This document shows, piece by piece, positions 32,525 to 40,855 of a DNA stretch of 64,000 bases. This DNA is from Yinghuangia seranimata. GTDB lineage: Bacteria > Actinomycetota > Actinomycetes > Streptomycetales > Streptomycetaceae. Every line of letters begins with the position of its first letter. Position 1 is the first letter of the stretch. The translations under genes and the position numbers were made by a program. The notes under the pieces are model-generated. The model saw only the letters and a program-made list of their open reading frames with translations, was not told the DNA's origin and searched no databases. Where the stretch lies: positions 248,001 through 312,000 of the forward strand of contig NZ_JASAOI010000002.1 in NCBI RefSeq assembly GCF_029953285.1. The letters are read 5' to 3'.

Positions 32525-32596
32525 GCTCTCCAGGTTTCCGGGTTTCCGGGTTTCCACGTCTCCAGGCGTCCGGCAGCCCAGGTCTCCGGGTCTCCG
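32525..32596. repeat. Nine tandem diverged 8-bp units in the paaB-paaC gap
   Basis: Consecutive 8-mers in register: GCTCTCCA, GGTTTCCG (twice), GGTTTCCA, CGTCTCCA, GGCGTCCG, GCAGCCCA and GGTCTCCG (twice). The array fills the gap except for a few bases and supplies the GGAGAG ribosome-binding site of paaC on the minus strand. Confidence 0.8.
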
Positions 32597-32599
32597 GGC

Positions 32600-32893
32600 T
32601 CAGATGTGCGGGACATCCGCGGGGATGTCGTAGAACGTCGGGTGCCGGTAAACCTTGTCGCCGCTCGGCGCGAAGAACGGGTCCTTCTCGTCCGGCGCGG
32701 AGGCGCTGATGTCCGCGGAGCGCACGACCCAGATGCTGACGCCCTCGTTGCGGCGGGTGTACAGGTCGCGGGCGTTCTCCAGCGCCATCCGCGGGTCGGC
32801 GGCGCGCAGCGATCCCACGTGGACGTGGTTCAGGCCGCGCTTGCCGCGTACGAACACCTCGTACAGGGGCCAGGAGGCGTCGACGCCGGTCAT
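32600..32893 (-). CDS. paaB: 1,2-phenylacetyl-CoA epoxidase subunit PaaB
   Basis: A 97-aa protein matching PaaB over its whole length ([54 protein letters not shown]). PaaB bridges PaaAC heterodimers and is required for activity. The ATG 32893 overlaps the paaA stop (ATGA). Confidence 0.92.
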   Translation of the reverse strand: MTGVDASWPLYEVFVRGKRGLNHVHVGSLRAADPRMALENARDLYTRRNEGVSIWVVRSADISASAPDEKDPFFAPSGDKVYRHPTFYDIPADVPHI

Positions 32894-33891
32894 GCTGCGG
32901 CTCCTTCCGTCGCGCCGTGGTGCGCGTGTCCGTCGCGCCGTGCGGCGGACTTCGCCGCGTGGGCGCGGGCCGCTTCGCGGACCCAGGCGCCTTCCTCGTG
33001 GGCGGCCCGACGGCGGCGCACGCGTTCGGCGTTGCAGGGCCCGTCGCCCTGGATCACGCGCGTGAGCTCGGCGAAGTCGGGCGTGCCGAAGTCGTGGTGG
33101 CCGCGCTCGGCGTTCCAGCGCAGTTCAGGGTCGGGCAGCCGGACGCCCAGCCGGTCGGCCTGAGGGACCGTCATGTCGACGAAGCGCTGGCGCAGTTCGT
33201 CGTTCGAGTGGCGCTTGATCTTCCACGCCATCGACCGGGCCGAGTTGGGCGAGTCGTCGTCCGGCGGACCGAACATCATCAGGGACGGCCACCACCACCG
33301 GTCGACGGCGTCCTGCACCATCGCGCGCTGCGCGTCGGTGCCGCGCATCATCGTCAGCAGCAGTTCGTAGCCCTGGCGCTGGTGGAACGACTCCTCCTTG
33401 CAGACCCGCACCATGGCGCGCGCATAGGGGCCGTAGGACGTGCGGCACAGCGGGACCTGGTTGCAGATCGCCGCGCCGTCGACGAACCAGCCGATGACGC
33501 CGACGTCCGCGAAGGTCTCCGACGGGTAGTTGAAGATCGACGAGTACTTCTGGCGGCCGTCGGCCAGCTGCCGGGTCAGGTCGGCGCGGTCCGCGCCCAG
33601 GGTCTCGGCGGCGGAGTACAGGTACAGCCCGTGCCCGGCCTCGTCCTGGACCTTGGCGAGCAGGATCGCCTTGCGGCGCAGGGAGGGCGCCTTGGTGATC
33701 CAGTCGCCTTCCGGCTGCATGCCGATGATCTCGGAGTGCGCGTGCTGGGCGATCTGCCGGACCAGAGTCCGGCGGTAGCCCTCGGGCATCCAGTCCCGCG
33801 GCTCGATGCGCCGGTCCCGGGCGATGGTGTCGTCGAAGTGCGCCTGGAGCCGGGCTTCGGCCAGGTCGTCGCCGGGGTCGGGGCTGGGCAT
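32890..33891 (-). CDS. paaA: 1,2-phenylacetyl-CoA epoxidase catalytic subunit PaaA
   Basis: A 333-aa di-iron oxygenase subunit. [20 protein letters not shown] carries the ExxH iron ligands, [16 protein letters not shown] the second ExxH pair and [20 protein letters not shown] the N-terminal hallmark. PaaA epoxidises the ring of phenylacetyl-CoA. ATG 33891 is followed by a normal family start. Promoter and operator are at 34021-34049, leaving a leader of about 120 bases. Confidence 0.93.
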   Translation of the reverse strand: MPSPDPGDDLAEARLQAHFDDTIARDRRIEPRDWMPEGYRRTLVRQIAQHAHSEIIGMQPEGDWITKAPSLRRKAILLAKVQDEAGHGLYLYSAAETLGADRADLTRQLADGRQKYSSIFNYPSETFADVGVIGWFVDGAAICNQVPLCRTSYGPYARAMVRVCKEESFHQRQGYELLLTMMRGTDAQRAMVQDAVDRWWWPSLMMFGPPDDDSPNSARSMAWKIKRHSNDELRQRFVDMTVPQADRLGVRLPDPELRWNAERGHHDFGTPDFAELTRVIQGDGPCNAERVRRRRAAHEEGAWVREAARAHAAKSAARRDGHAHHGATEGAAA

Positions 33892-34020
33892 GAGCGTCCG
33901 CCTTGCGTCGGTTCCTGCGGTGGATGGGGTCGGTCCGGCGGCGCTCGCGCTCCCCGCGGCACGGCGGCGGAACGGGCGTGCCGCGGCCTGCGGCAGGCCG
34001 GGCCGGCCGCCCCGCGAAAA

Positions 34021-34049
34021 ACATTACCGAATGTTCGGTCACTAAACAA
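34021..34049 (-). promoter_or_regulatory. paaA promoter with PaaR operator 2 in the spacer
   Basis: On the minus strand TTGTTT (34049-34044) and TAATGT (34026-34021) are 17 bases apart. The palindrome ACCGAACATTCGGT (34039-34026) occupies the spacer and touches the -10, so repressor and polymerase cannot bind together. Confidence 0.65.
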
Positions 34050-34170
34050 TGGAGCCCCGGACCGCCTGTCCCGGACTCGCTTCCGCCGGCCCGCAATCGG
34101 GCTCTGGAGCAGGGGAGTTCACCCGGCCCCGACGTGTCGACGCGGCGTCCCGACCCCCCGCCGCCGGCTC

Positions 34171-34200
34171 TTGACAAGCGTTCGGTCAGGTGGGTTACTG
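34171..34200 (+). promoter_or_regulatory. paaI promoter region
   Basis: A perfect -35, TTGACA (34171-34176), with GTTACT/TTACTG 17-18 bases downstream as a weak -10. A right half operator TTCGGT (34181-34186) sits in the spacer. Confidence 0.45.
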
Positions 34201-34212
34201 GCGCACAAAATT

Positions 34213-34226
34213 ACCGAATGTTCGGT
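34213..34226. promoter_or_regulatory. PaaR operator 3 (ACCGAATGTTCGGT)
   Basis: Identical to operator 2; it lies just downstream of the expected paaI start site and 10 bases before the GTG, so a bound repressor would block transcription and leave a very short leader. Confidence 0.7.
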
Positions 34227-34236
34227 CGGTTAGAGA

Positions 34237-34671
34237 GTGGGTGACCGCGTGGCGGGCGTCGCAGACACCGCGGTGGAACCTGCCCGGGCGATGTTCGAGG
34301 CGGACGCCGCCTCCAGAGCCCTGGGCATCGAACTGACCCTCCTGGGTCCCGGCACCGCACAGGTGCGGATGGCCGTCGGGCCCGACATGGTCAACGGGCA
34401 CGGCATCGCGCACGGCGGCTTCGTGTTCGCGCTCGCGGACACCGCCTTCGCCTGCGCGTGCAACAGCCACGGCCCGGTGACCGTCGCGGCGGCCGCGGAG
34501 GTGGCGTTTATCCTTGCCGTGCGCGAGGGGGACGTGCTGACCGCGGACGCGCAGGAACGCGTCGTCTTCGGGCGCAGCGGCATCTACGACGTGACCGTCC
34601 GGCGCGGTGCCCAGGTCGTCGCCGAGTTCCGCGGCCGCAGCCGTCAGACCAAGCGTGTGGAGGACCGATGA
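34237..34671 (+). CDS. paaI: Hotdog-fold acyl-CoA thioesterase PaaI
   Basis: A 144-aa protein with the PaaI hotdog motif NGHGIAHGGFVFALADTAFA, whose Asn/Asp and HGG are the thioesterase site, and a conserved AAAAEVAFILAVREGDVLTA strand. It releases CoA from dead-end phenylacetyl-CoA ring-hydroxylated intermediates. There is no good ribosome-binding site; GTG 34237 (or 34249) lies 30-40 bases from the predicted start of transcription. The stop overlaps paaK (ATGA). Confidence 0.85.
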   Translation: MGDRVAGVADTAVEPARAMFEADAASRALGIELTLLGPGTAQVRMAVGPDMVNGHGIAHGGFVFALADTAFACACNSHGPVTVAAAAEVAFILAVREGDVLTADAQERVVFGRSGIYDVTVRRGAQVVAEFRGRSRQTKRVEDR

Positions 34672-36014
34672 CGCCCCACCTCACGGCAGCCGCGGAGCAG
34701 CGCCGGCTCGGTCCGGCGCTGCCCGAGGACCTGCGGGACGCCGGCGAGCGCCTCAGCGTCGACGAACTGCGCCACGAGCAGCTGACGCGGCTACAGGCCA
34801 CGCTGCGCCACGCGTACGAGAACGTCGAGCTGTACCGCCGCAAGTTCGACGACGCGGGCGTCCGCCCCGAGGACTGCCGCTCGCTCGACGACATCGCGCG
34901 GTACCCGTTCACCACCAAGGCCGACCTGCGGGAGACCTACCCGTTCGGGATGTTCGCCGTGCCCATGGCGGACGTCCGCCGCCTGCACGCGTCCAGCGGC
35001 ACCACCGGCGTCCCGACCGTCGTCGGCTACACCGAGGGCGACCTGTCGATGTGGGCGGACGTCATCGCGCGCAGCATCCGCGCGGCGGGCGGCCGACCCG
35101 GCGACAAGGTGCACGTCTCCTACGGCTACGGCCTGTTCACCGGCGGACTGGGCGCGCACTACGGCGCCGAGCGGGCGGGCTGCACGGTCATCCCCGCGTC
35201 CGGCGGCATGACGGCGCGCCAGGTGCAGATCATCCAGGACTTCCGTCCGGAGATCATCATGGTCACCCCGTCGTACATGCTCACGCTGCTCGACGAGTTC
35301 GAGCGCCAGGGCGTCGACCCGCGCGACACGTCGCTGCGCGTCGGCATCTTCGGCGCCGAGCCGTGGACCGAGGAGATGCGCCGCGAGATCGAAGAGCGCA
35401 TGGACATCGACGCGGTCGACATCTACGGCCTCTCCGAGGTCATCGGCCCTGGTGTGGCGAGCGAGTGCGTCGACACCAAGGACGGCCTGCACGTGTGGGA
35501 GGACCACTTCCTGCCCGAGATCGTCGACCCGATCACCGACGCGGTGCTGGCCGACGGCACCAACGGCGAACTGGTCTTCACCTCGCTGAGCAAGGAGGCC
35601 ATGCCCGTCGTCCGCTACCGCACCCGGGACCTCACCCGGCTGCTGCCCGGCACCGCGAGGCCCGCCTTCCGGCGCATCGAGAAGATCACCGGGCGCTGCG
35701 ACGAGATGATCATCCTGCGCGGCGTCAACCTGTTCCCGAGCCAGGTCGAGGAGATCGTGCTGCGCACCCCGGCCGTGAGCGCGCACTTCCAGCTCGAACT
35801 CACCCGCCGCGGCCGCATGGACCACCTGATCGTCCGCGCCGAGGCCCGCCCCGACGCCTCCGGCGCCGAACGCGGCGCGGCCGAGGCGGCGATCGCCAAG
35901 GGCATCAAGGACGGGATAGGCGTCAACGTCGAGGTGGCCGTCGTGGACCCCGACACCATCGAACGCTCGGTCGGCAAGATGCGCCGCCTCGTCGACAACC
36001 GCGACAAGGGCTGA
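34668..36014 (+). CDS. paaK: Phenylacetate-CoA ligase PaaK
   Basis: A 448-aa AMP-forming ligase. The P-loop is HASSGTTGVPTVVGYT; then SYGYGLFTGGLGAHYGAERA, YGLSEVIGPGVASEC, GELVFTSLSKEAMPVVRYRTRD and RCDEMIILRGVNLFPSQVEE, all typical of PaaK. It activates phenylacetate to phenylacetyl-CoA with ATP, the pathway's first step. ATG 34668 follows GGAGG and overlaps the paaI stop. Confidence 0.92.
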   Translation: MTPHLTAAAEQRRLGPALPEDLRDAGERLSVDELRHEQLTRLQATLRHAYENVELYRRKFDDAGVRPEDCRSLDDIARYPFTTKADLRETYPFGMFAVPMADVRRLHASSGTTGVPTVVGYTEGDLSMWADVIARSIRAAGGRPGDKVHVSYGYGLFTGGLGAHYGAERAGCTVIPASGGMTARQVQIIQDFRPEIIMVTPSYMLTLLDEFERQGVDPRDTSLRVGIFGAEPWTEEMRREIEERMDIDAVDIYGLSEVIGPGVASECVDTKDGLHVWEDHFLPEIVDPITDAVLADGTNGELVFTSLSKEAMPVVRYRTRDLTRLLPGTARPAFRRIEKITGRCDEMIILRGVNLFPSQVEEIVLRTPAVSAHFQLELTRRGRMDHLIVRAEARPDASGAERGAAEAAIAKGIKDGIGVNVEVAVVDPDTIERSVGKMRRLVDNRDKG

Positions 36015-36187
36015 CCCTCGCGCCGACGGGCGCCTCCCCTCGGGCGGGCGTCCGTGGGCGCGGCCGGTTGTCGTTCCCGGCCGGGCCCGCACCAGGCGCC
36101 GAAGACCGTCCCGGACGGACCCGCACCCTCCCGGCCCGGCGGCGTGCCGGGCCGGGGCCGAGCGTGCACGCGATTACGGTCGGCGCC

Positions 36188-37390
36188 ATGCGCGGTGATT
36201 TGCGACGTTGGTCCCCCTGTCTGCTCGGCGGGGCGGTGTTCGCCGTCTGCATGATCGGCACGACGCTGCCGACGCCGCTGTACGGGCTCTACCAGGAGAA
36301 GTTCGGCTTCTCCGAGCTCACCGTCACCGTCGTGTACGCCGTCTACGCCGCCGGAGTCATCGGCATGCTGCTGCTCGCCGGCAACGCCTCGGACGCCGTC
36401 GGCCGACGACCTGTCCTGCTCGCGGGCCTCGGCTTCGCCGCCGTGAGCGCGGTCTGCTTCCTCGCCGCCACCGGGCTGGACTGGCTGTACGCGGGGCGGC
36501 TGCTCTCGGGACTGTCCGCAGGGCTGTTCACCGGCGCCGCAACGGCATACGTGATCGAACTGGCCCCGCACGGCGGCGGCTCCCGCGCCACCTTCGTGGC
36601 AACCGCCGCCAACATGGGCGGCCTCGGCTGCGGCCCGCTGCTGGCCGGACTGCTCGCGCAGTACGCCCGATGGCCGCTCTACCTGCCGTTCATCGTGCAC
36701 CTGGGCATGCTGGCCTGCTCGGCGGCCGCCCTGCTCTGGCTGCCCGAGACCGTACGCGACCGGCAGCCGCTGCGCACCGTCCGCCCGCAACGGCCCGCCC
36801 TACCCCCATCGGTACGACCGGTGTTCGCCCCGGCAGCGATCGCCTCCTTCGTGGGCTTCGCCCTGTTCGGCGTGTTCACATCCGTCAGCCCGGCCTTCCT
36901 CGCCGAGTCCCTCGACGTCCACAACCACGCGGTCACCGGCCTGGTCGTCGCCCTCGCGTTCTTCGCCTCGACCGCCGGCCAATGGGCCGTCGGCCGCGTC
37001 GGCGTCGTCCTGTCCCTCCCCGTGGGCTGCGCCGCACTCCTCGCGGGACTCGCCCTGCTGGCAGGCGCGTTGGCCTGGGACCTCCTTCCGCTGATCATCC
37101 TGAGCGCCCTGATCGGCGGCGGCGGCCAAGGCCTCTCCTTCCGCGGAGCCATGTCCGCCGTAGCCGACGCCACCACCCCAGACCGCCGCGCCGCCGTGAT
37201 CTCAGCCCTCTTCGTCGTCGCCTACACCGGAATCTCGATCCCGGTCATCGGCGTAGGCCTCCTGGTAAGCCCCATCGGCCTGGAAGGCGCAGGCCTCGTC
37301 TTCATCGCCTGCATGGCCCTCCTCGTCACAACCGCAGGCATCTACCTCCTCCGCCGCCCGGTCCCGACCCCCGACGCCTCGGCCGCGTAG
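36188..37390 (+). CDS. MFS transporter
   Basis: A 400-aa protein with about 12 hydrophobic segments. The loop 2-3 motif appears as LAGNASDAVGRRPVLLAGL (G-x-x-x-D/R-x-G-R-R pattern). Conserved ANMGGLGCGPLLAGLLAQ marks helix 5 and a cytoplasmic loop with ATTPDRRAAVISALFVVAYT occurs in the second half. The ATG at 36188 has no clear ribosome-binding site. It follows paaK by 173 bases and could take up or export aromatic acids, but the substrate cannot be judged. Confidence 0.8.
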   Translation: MRGDLRRWSPCLLGGAVFAVCMIGTTLPTPLYGLYQEKFGFSELTVTVVYAVYAAGVIGMLLLAGNASDAVGRRPVLLAGLGFAAVSAVCFLAATGLDWLYAGRLLSGLSAGLFTGAATAYVIELAPHGGGSRATFVATAANMGGLGCGPLLAGLLAQYARWPLYLPFIVHLGMLACSAAALLWLPETVRDRQPLRTVRPQRPALPPSVRPVFAPAAIASFVGFALFGVFTSVSPAFLAESLDVHNHAVTGLVVALAFFASTAGQWAVGRVGVVLSLPVGCAALLAGLALLAGALAWDLLPLIILSALIGGGGQGLSFRGAMSAVADATTPDRRAAVISALFVVAYTGISIPVIGVGLLVSPIGLEGAGLVFIACMALLVTTAGIYLLRRPVPTPDASAA

Positions 37391-37491
37391 GGCAAAGCGT
37401 TACCAGGCCGCGCTGGGCCCGTCTGAATCGGCGGTGTCATTCTGGGACGGACCGGTTCCTACGGCGCATCTGAATCGCGTGCGAGGCATCT

Positions 37492-37812
37492 ATGTCCTCT
37501 GGTCCGAACGAGCAACCGCCGCCATGGCCGCCGCCCCCGTGGCCGCCGCCCCCGTACATGGGCCGTCCGTCAGGAGGGGGAGGGACGTCAGGAGGGGGAG
37601 ACGCGTTTGGCTACGCCCATGCGTCGCCGGGCCCCATGGGCGACCTGAAACGCGGATTCCGCAGCAAAAAGGGCCAGTGGCCGAGGTTTGGCCTGTCGCG
37701 GCGGGACCTGCTCCACAACGCGCCCGTGTTTCTGGGGCTCGCGCTGCTGTCCGCGTTGTACTGGGCCGCCGTGGTCGCGATCGGCGTGCTCGTCGTCAAG
37801 TTGCTGTGGTGA
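37492..37812 (+). CDS. Small Pro-rich single-pass membrane protein
   Basis: A 106-aa protein: residues 8-22 are a repeat of PPPWPPPPWPPPP; residues 27-45 are Gly/Ser-rich; residues 50-72 are basic (LKRGFRSKKGQWPRF); and residues 78-103 are one hydrophobic helix (VFLGLALLSALYWAAVVAIG). The Trp/Pro-rich cytosolic tail with a C-terminal anchor is common in actinobacterial proteins of unknown role. Its 3' end lies 13 bases from the convergent serine hydrolase. Confidence 0.6.
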   Translation: MSSGPNEQPPPWPPPPWPPPPYMGRPSGGGGTSGGGDAFGYAHASPGPMGDLKRGFRSKKGQWPRFGLSRRDLLHNAPVFLGLALLSALYWAAVVAIGVLVVKLLW

Positions 37813-37825
37813 GCGCCGGTCCCGG

Positions 37826-38962
37826 TCAGCCGCCGTAGATGTGGTTCGGGGTGGCCAGGGTGGTGATCGCCTTGGCCAGGAGGCTGCTGGGTGCCTTGCC
37901 GCCGTGCTGGGAGTCGGTGTTCAGCAGGACGACCAGGGTCGCGTCCTCGTCCGGCAGGTAGACGGCGACGCTCTCGTAGCCGGGGATCGAGCCGTCGTGG
38001 CCGATCCAGCCGTGGGTGTTGAAGATGCCGAGGCCGTAGGTGGTGTCCGGGATGCCGGTGGGCAGTCCGTTCAGCCGCTGGGCCTGGGTCCGTGCGCTCA
38101 GCAGGGTGCCGGTGGCGAGGTCCTCGGCCCAGACCCGCAGGTCGTGCAGCGTGGAGATCATCGCGCCGGCGGACCACGCCCAGCTGGGGTTCCAGTTCGT
38201 GGTGTCGGCGGTCTCGCCGGTCAGGGTCTGGTTGCTGTAGCCGTGCGGGTGCGGGGTCGGGAACTCGGCGCCGGACGGGAACAGGGTCCGGTGGAGACGG
38301 CTCGGGCGCAGGACGCGGTCGTGGATGACGGACGCCAGGTCGCGGCCGGTGACCTTCTCGATCACCAGGCCGAGCAGCAGCAGGTTGGAGTTGGAGTAGT
38401 CGAACTCCGTGCCGGGCGGGAAGAGGTTGTCGTGCTTCATCCCGTAGGGGAGGAGTTGCTCCGGCGCCCACTGCCGTTCGGGGGCGCTGAGATAGGCCTT
38501 GAGGAGGTCGGCGTCGCTCGTGTACGAGAAGAGGCCGCTGCGCATTTCGGCGAGTTGGCGCAGGGTGATGTGCTCGCCGTCGCGAACGCCGTCGATGTAT
38601 TTGGAGATGGGATCGTCGAGGCCGATCACGCAGTCGTCGACGAGTTCCAGCAGCGCGGTGACGGTGAAGGTTTTCGTTTCGCTGCCGATCCGGAAGTACA
38701 TGTCCTCGTCGACCGGCAGGCCGGTGGCCGTGTCGGCGACGCCGAAGGAGCGTACGTAGTCACGGTGCCCGGGCCGCCACAGCCCGACGACGACGCCGGG
38801 GATCCCGGCCTCGGCCATGGTCTGCCGAACGGCCGCATCCAATCGGTCGGCGAGGCCGCGGGGCGCGGCGCCGGCCTGCGTCGGGAGGGCGGTGGGCAGG
38901 AGAGCCGCCAGGGCGAGGGCCCCGGCCGCGAGGGCGCGGCGCATCGTGGACGGTGCTCGCAT
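37826..38962 (-). CDS. Secreted serine hydrolase (beta-lactamase/D-alanyl-D-alanine carboxypeptidase family)
   Basis: A 378-aa protein with a signal peptide (MRAPSTMRRALAAGALALAA, probable cleavage after about residue 32). The class C fold shows SxxK as Ser94-Glu-Thr-Lys97, a Tyr in DYSNSN (YxN) and a late GHDGSIPGY (HxG type). Similar proteins are DD-peptidases or esterases; substrate cannot be judged by motif. The ATG at 38962 has GGAGGA nearby. Confidence 0.85.
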   Translation of the reverse strand: MRAPSTMRRALAAGALALAALLPTALPTQAGAAPRGLADRLDAAVRQTMAEAGIPGVVVGLWRPGHRDYVRSFGVADTATGLPVDEDMYFRIGSETKTFTVTALLELVDDCVIGLDDPISKYIDGVRDGEHITLRQLAEMRSGLFSYTSDADLLKAYLSAPERQWAPEQLLPYGMKHDNLFPPGTEFDYSNSNLLLLGLVIEKVTGRDLASVIHDRVLRPSRLHRTLFPSGAEFPTPHPHGYSNQTLTGETADTTNWNPSWAWSAGAMISTLHDLRVWAEDLATGTLLSARTQAQRLNGLPTGIPDTTYGLGIFNTHGWIGHDGSIPGYESVAVYLPDEDATLVVLLNTDSQHGGKAPSSLLAKAITTLATPNHIYGG

Positions 38963-39092
38963 GGGGTGGTCTCCTCCGATGGCGCCACGGCGGTCGCTCC
39001 GTGACGATCATCGGTGTCGAGCGCCCGCCGTCCGGGGTGACGCACCGGGCCGGTCGGGTGAAGCCCTGCTCCGGCGGGATTCCGTTGAAGCC

Positions 39093-39551
39093 CTACTCGG
39101 CCGGGACCCCGTGTCGTGCGAGATTGCGGTTGCCGTACGCGTCGACGCCGGTCACCTCGCGCCCGAACCACGCGGGCGGGGAGAAGGCGTCGGCCTCGCC
39201 GAGGGACGCGAACTCGACCTCGACCGTCCTCAGACCCGCCAGCGCGCCCTCGTACACGTCCACCTCGGCGGTGACGCCCCCGACGTCGACCTTGAACCGT
39301 GTCTTCTCGACCCGCGCACCCTCGGTCGTCGGCCACAACGCGGCGAACTGGTCCGCGGAGATCTCCACTTCGGTCTCTCCGCGGACCAGTCCCGACCCGG
39401 TCTTCACACAGATGGTGTGGGTGCCGCCCATGCCGCGCACGCGCACCTCGGGGTCGCCCGGCGCGATGTAGCCCTGCCGGACCGCCTTCCCCTCGGCGGG
39501 CAACGGCGGTTCGCCGTCGACGAGGAACTTGCGTTCGATCTCCGTACCCAT
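39093..39551 (-). CDS. CYTH-domain protein (adenylyl cyclase/thiamine-triphosphatase fold)
   Basis: A 152-aa protein starting MGTEIERKFLVDGEPPLP; EIERKF is the signature of the triphosphate tunnel metalloenzyme family. RVRGMGGTHTICVKTGSG, FKVDVGGVTAEVDVYEGAL and TVEVEFASLGEADAF supply strands with the alternating Lys/Arg and Glu residues of the tunnel. Likely substrates are inorganic triphosphate or other triphosphates. ATG 39551 is preferred; an upstream ATG would precede the family motif. A 23-base duplication follows the stop codon. Confidence 0.83.
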   Translation of the reverse strand: MGTEIERKFLVDGEPPLPAEGKAVRQGYIAPGDPEVRVRGMGGTHTICVKTGSGLVRGETEVEISADQFAALWPTTEGARVEKTRFKVDVGGVTAEVDVYEGALAGLRTVEVEFASLGEADAFSPPAWFGREVTGVDAYGNRNLARHGVPAE

Positions 39552-39624
39552 GGACGACCGCCTTTCCCGCGTGTTGCAGCACATCATCGCGCAGCGGCCG
39601 CGGCGGTGCAGGTACGTCGGCCGG

Positions 39625-40632
39625 CTACTCCGCCGGCCGCAGATGGGCGACGATGGCCTCGATGTCGGCGGCGACGATCCAGGTGTGGATGGCGTGGCCC
39701 TCGCCGATCATCGGCTTCAGCTCGTAGGGGATGCCGGCCTGGTCGAGCTTCGCGCCGAAGTCCTTCTGGCTCTGCAGGACCTTGGCCTCGGTGATCTCGT
39801 TGAAGAACGGGAGCGTCACCGTCACCTGGGTGCTGTCCCCGGCACTGAGGAAGATGCGCTTGCCGCGGTAGCGCTCGATGTTCTCCATGGGGTTGTCTGC
39901 GCTGACGCGGGCCTCGGCCCAGGGCGCTCCGTACACCATCCCGCCCGCGAGGTCGTGCATCGACGAGAAGTTCGCCCAGTGGGTGAGCAGCCCGTTGTAG
40001 CCGCGCATGTCGGCCGGCCCGGAGTAGGCGCTGACCGAGGAGAAGTGGCCGTAGTACTTGGCGGTGTACTTCAGCGCCCCGAAGCCGCCCATGGAGAACC
40101 CGGCCACGGCGCGCCCGGCGAACTCGGCGTGGGTGCGGAAGTTCGCGTCGATCCACGGAACCAGCTGGTTCATGTGGAACGACTCCCAGTTCCGCGGCCC
40201 GATGAACGAGCTGACCGGGTTGCAGTACCAGCCGGCGTACCCGCCGTCGGGCATGACGATGATCAGATCCCTGCCCGCCGACAACGTGCGGATGTCCGCG
40301 AAGGTGTCCCACCACCGGAAGTCGTTGCCCTCGCCGCCGCCGTGCAGCAGGTACAGGACGGGGTACCGCTTGCCGCTGGTCGCGTAGTCCGCGGGCACCA
40401 CCACGTTGACGCCGGGGCCGGTCGGCCAGCCGATCTCGGCGGTCTTGAACCGGTAGTACTTCAGCCGCGGGTCGCTCTCGTTGCTGTCGATGATCTGCAG
40501 CCCGAAGCCGTCGCCGACCGCGCTCGCGGACGAGGCCGCCGCGACGACGCCCGCGCCCCCGAGGGCGAGCGCGGCCGCGGTGCCGCCGAAGGCCTTCAGG
40601 ACGCCGCGCCGGGAAGGGTGGAGCTCGGTCAC
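39625..40632 (-). CDS. Tat-exported alpha/beta-hydrolase esterase (esterase D/antigen-85-like fold)
   Basis: A 335-aa protein with a Tat signal (PSRRGVLKAFGGTAAALALG). YPVLYLLHGGG is the oxyanion-hole strand, GFSMGGFGAL the nucleophile elbow with Ser180, and a late GEGHAIHTW the catalytic His. Related proteins include tributyrin esterase and S-formylglutathione hydrolase. The polymer or ester attacked outside the cell is unknown. Confidence 0.85.
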   Translation of the reverse strand: MTELHPSRRGVLKAFGGTAAALALGGAGVVAAASSASAVGDGFGLQIIDSNESDPRLKYYRFKTAEIGWPTGPGVNVVVPADYATSGKRYPVLYLLHGGGEGNDFRWWDTFADIRTLSAGRDLIIVMPDGGYAGWYCNPVSSFIGPRNWESFHMNQLVPWIDANFRTHAEFAGRAVAGFSMGGFGALKYTAKYYGHFSSVSAYSGPADMRGYNGLLTHWANFSSMHDLAGGMVYGAPWAEARVSADNPMENIERYRGKRIFLSAGDSTQVTVTLPFFNEITEAKVLQSQKDFGAKLDQAGIPYELKPMIGEGHAIHTWIVAADIEAIVAHLRPAE

Positions 40633-40855
40633 GCTGATCCCCCGATCGAAGGACGATGGGACGCGGCAGGCAGCCCGAGGCCGCCGGGCAGCGGTGCTGC
40701 CGGGCTTCGGGAGGACGTGTGCCGCGTCGGATTCGCGACGATCACACCCCAGGCGGTGGCGATGGTCAAGGCACGCCGGGATCAGCTTTCCTGCCCCGAG
40801 GCCGAGCCGCCGAGGTCAAATACTTCCAAGCCCGGAGCGGCCGGATCCCCTAGCG

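Noticed and set aside
32533-32596. CRISPR-like array
   Set aside because: Units are only 8 bp and contiguous, with no spacers and no cas genes nearby.
34173-34186. Fourth full PaaR operator in the paaI promoter
   Set aside because: Only the right half TTCGGT is present; the left arm matches 2 of 6 positions, so it was recorded as a half-site only.
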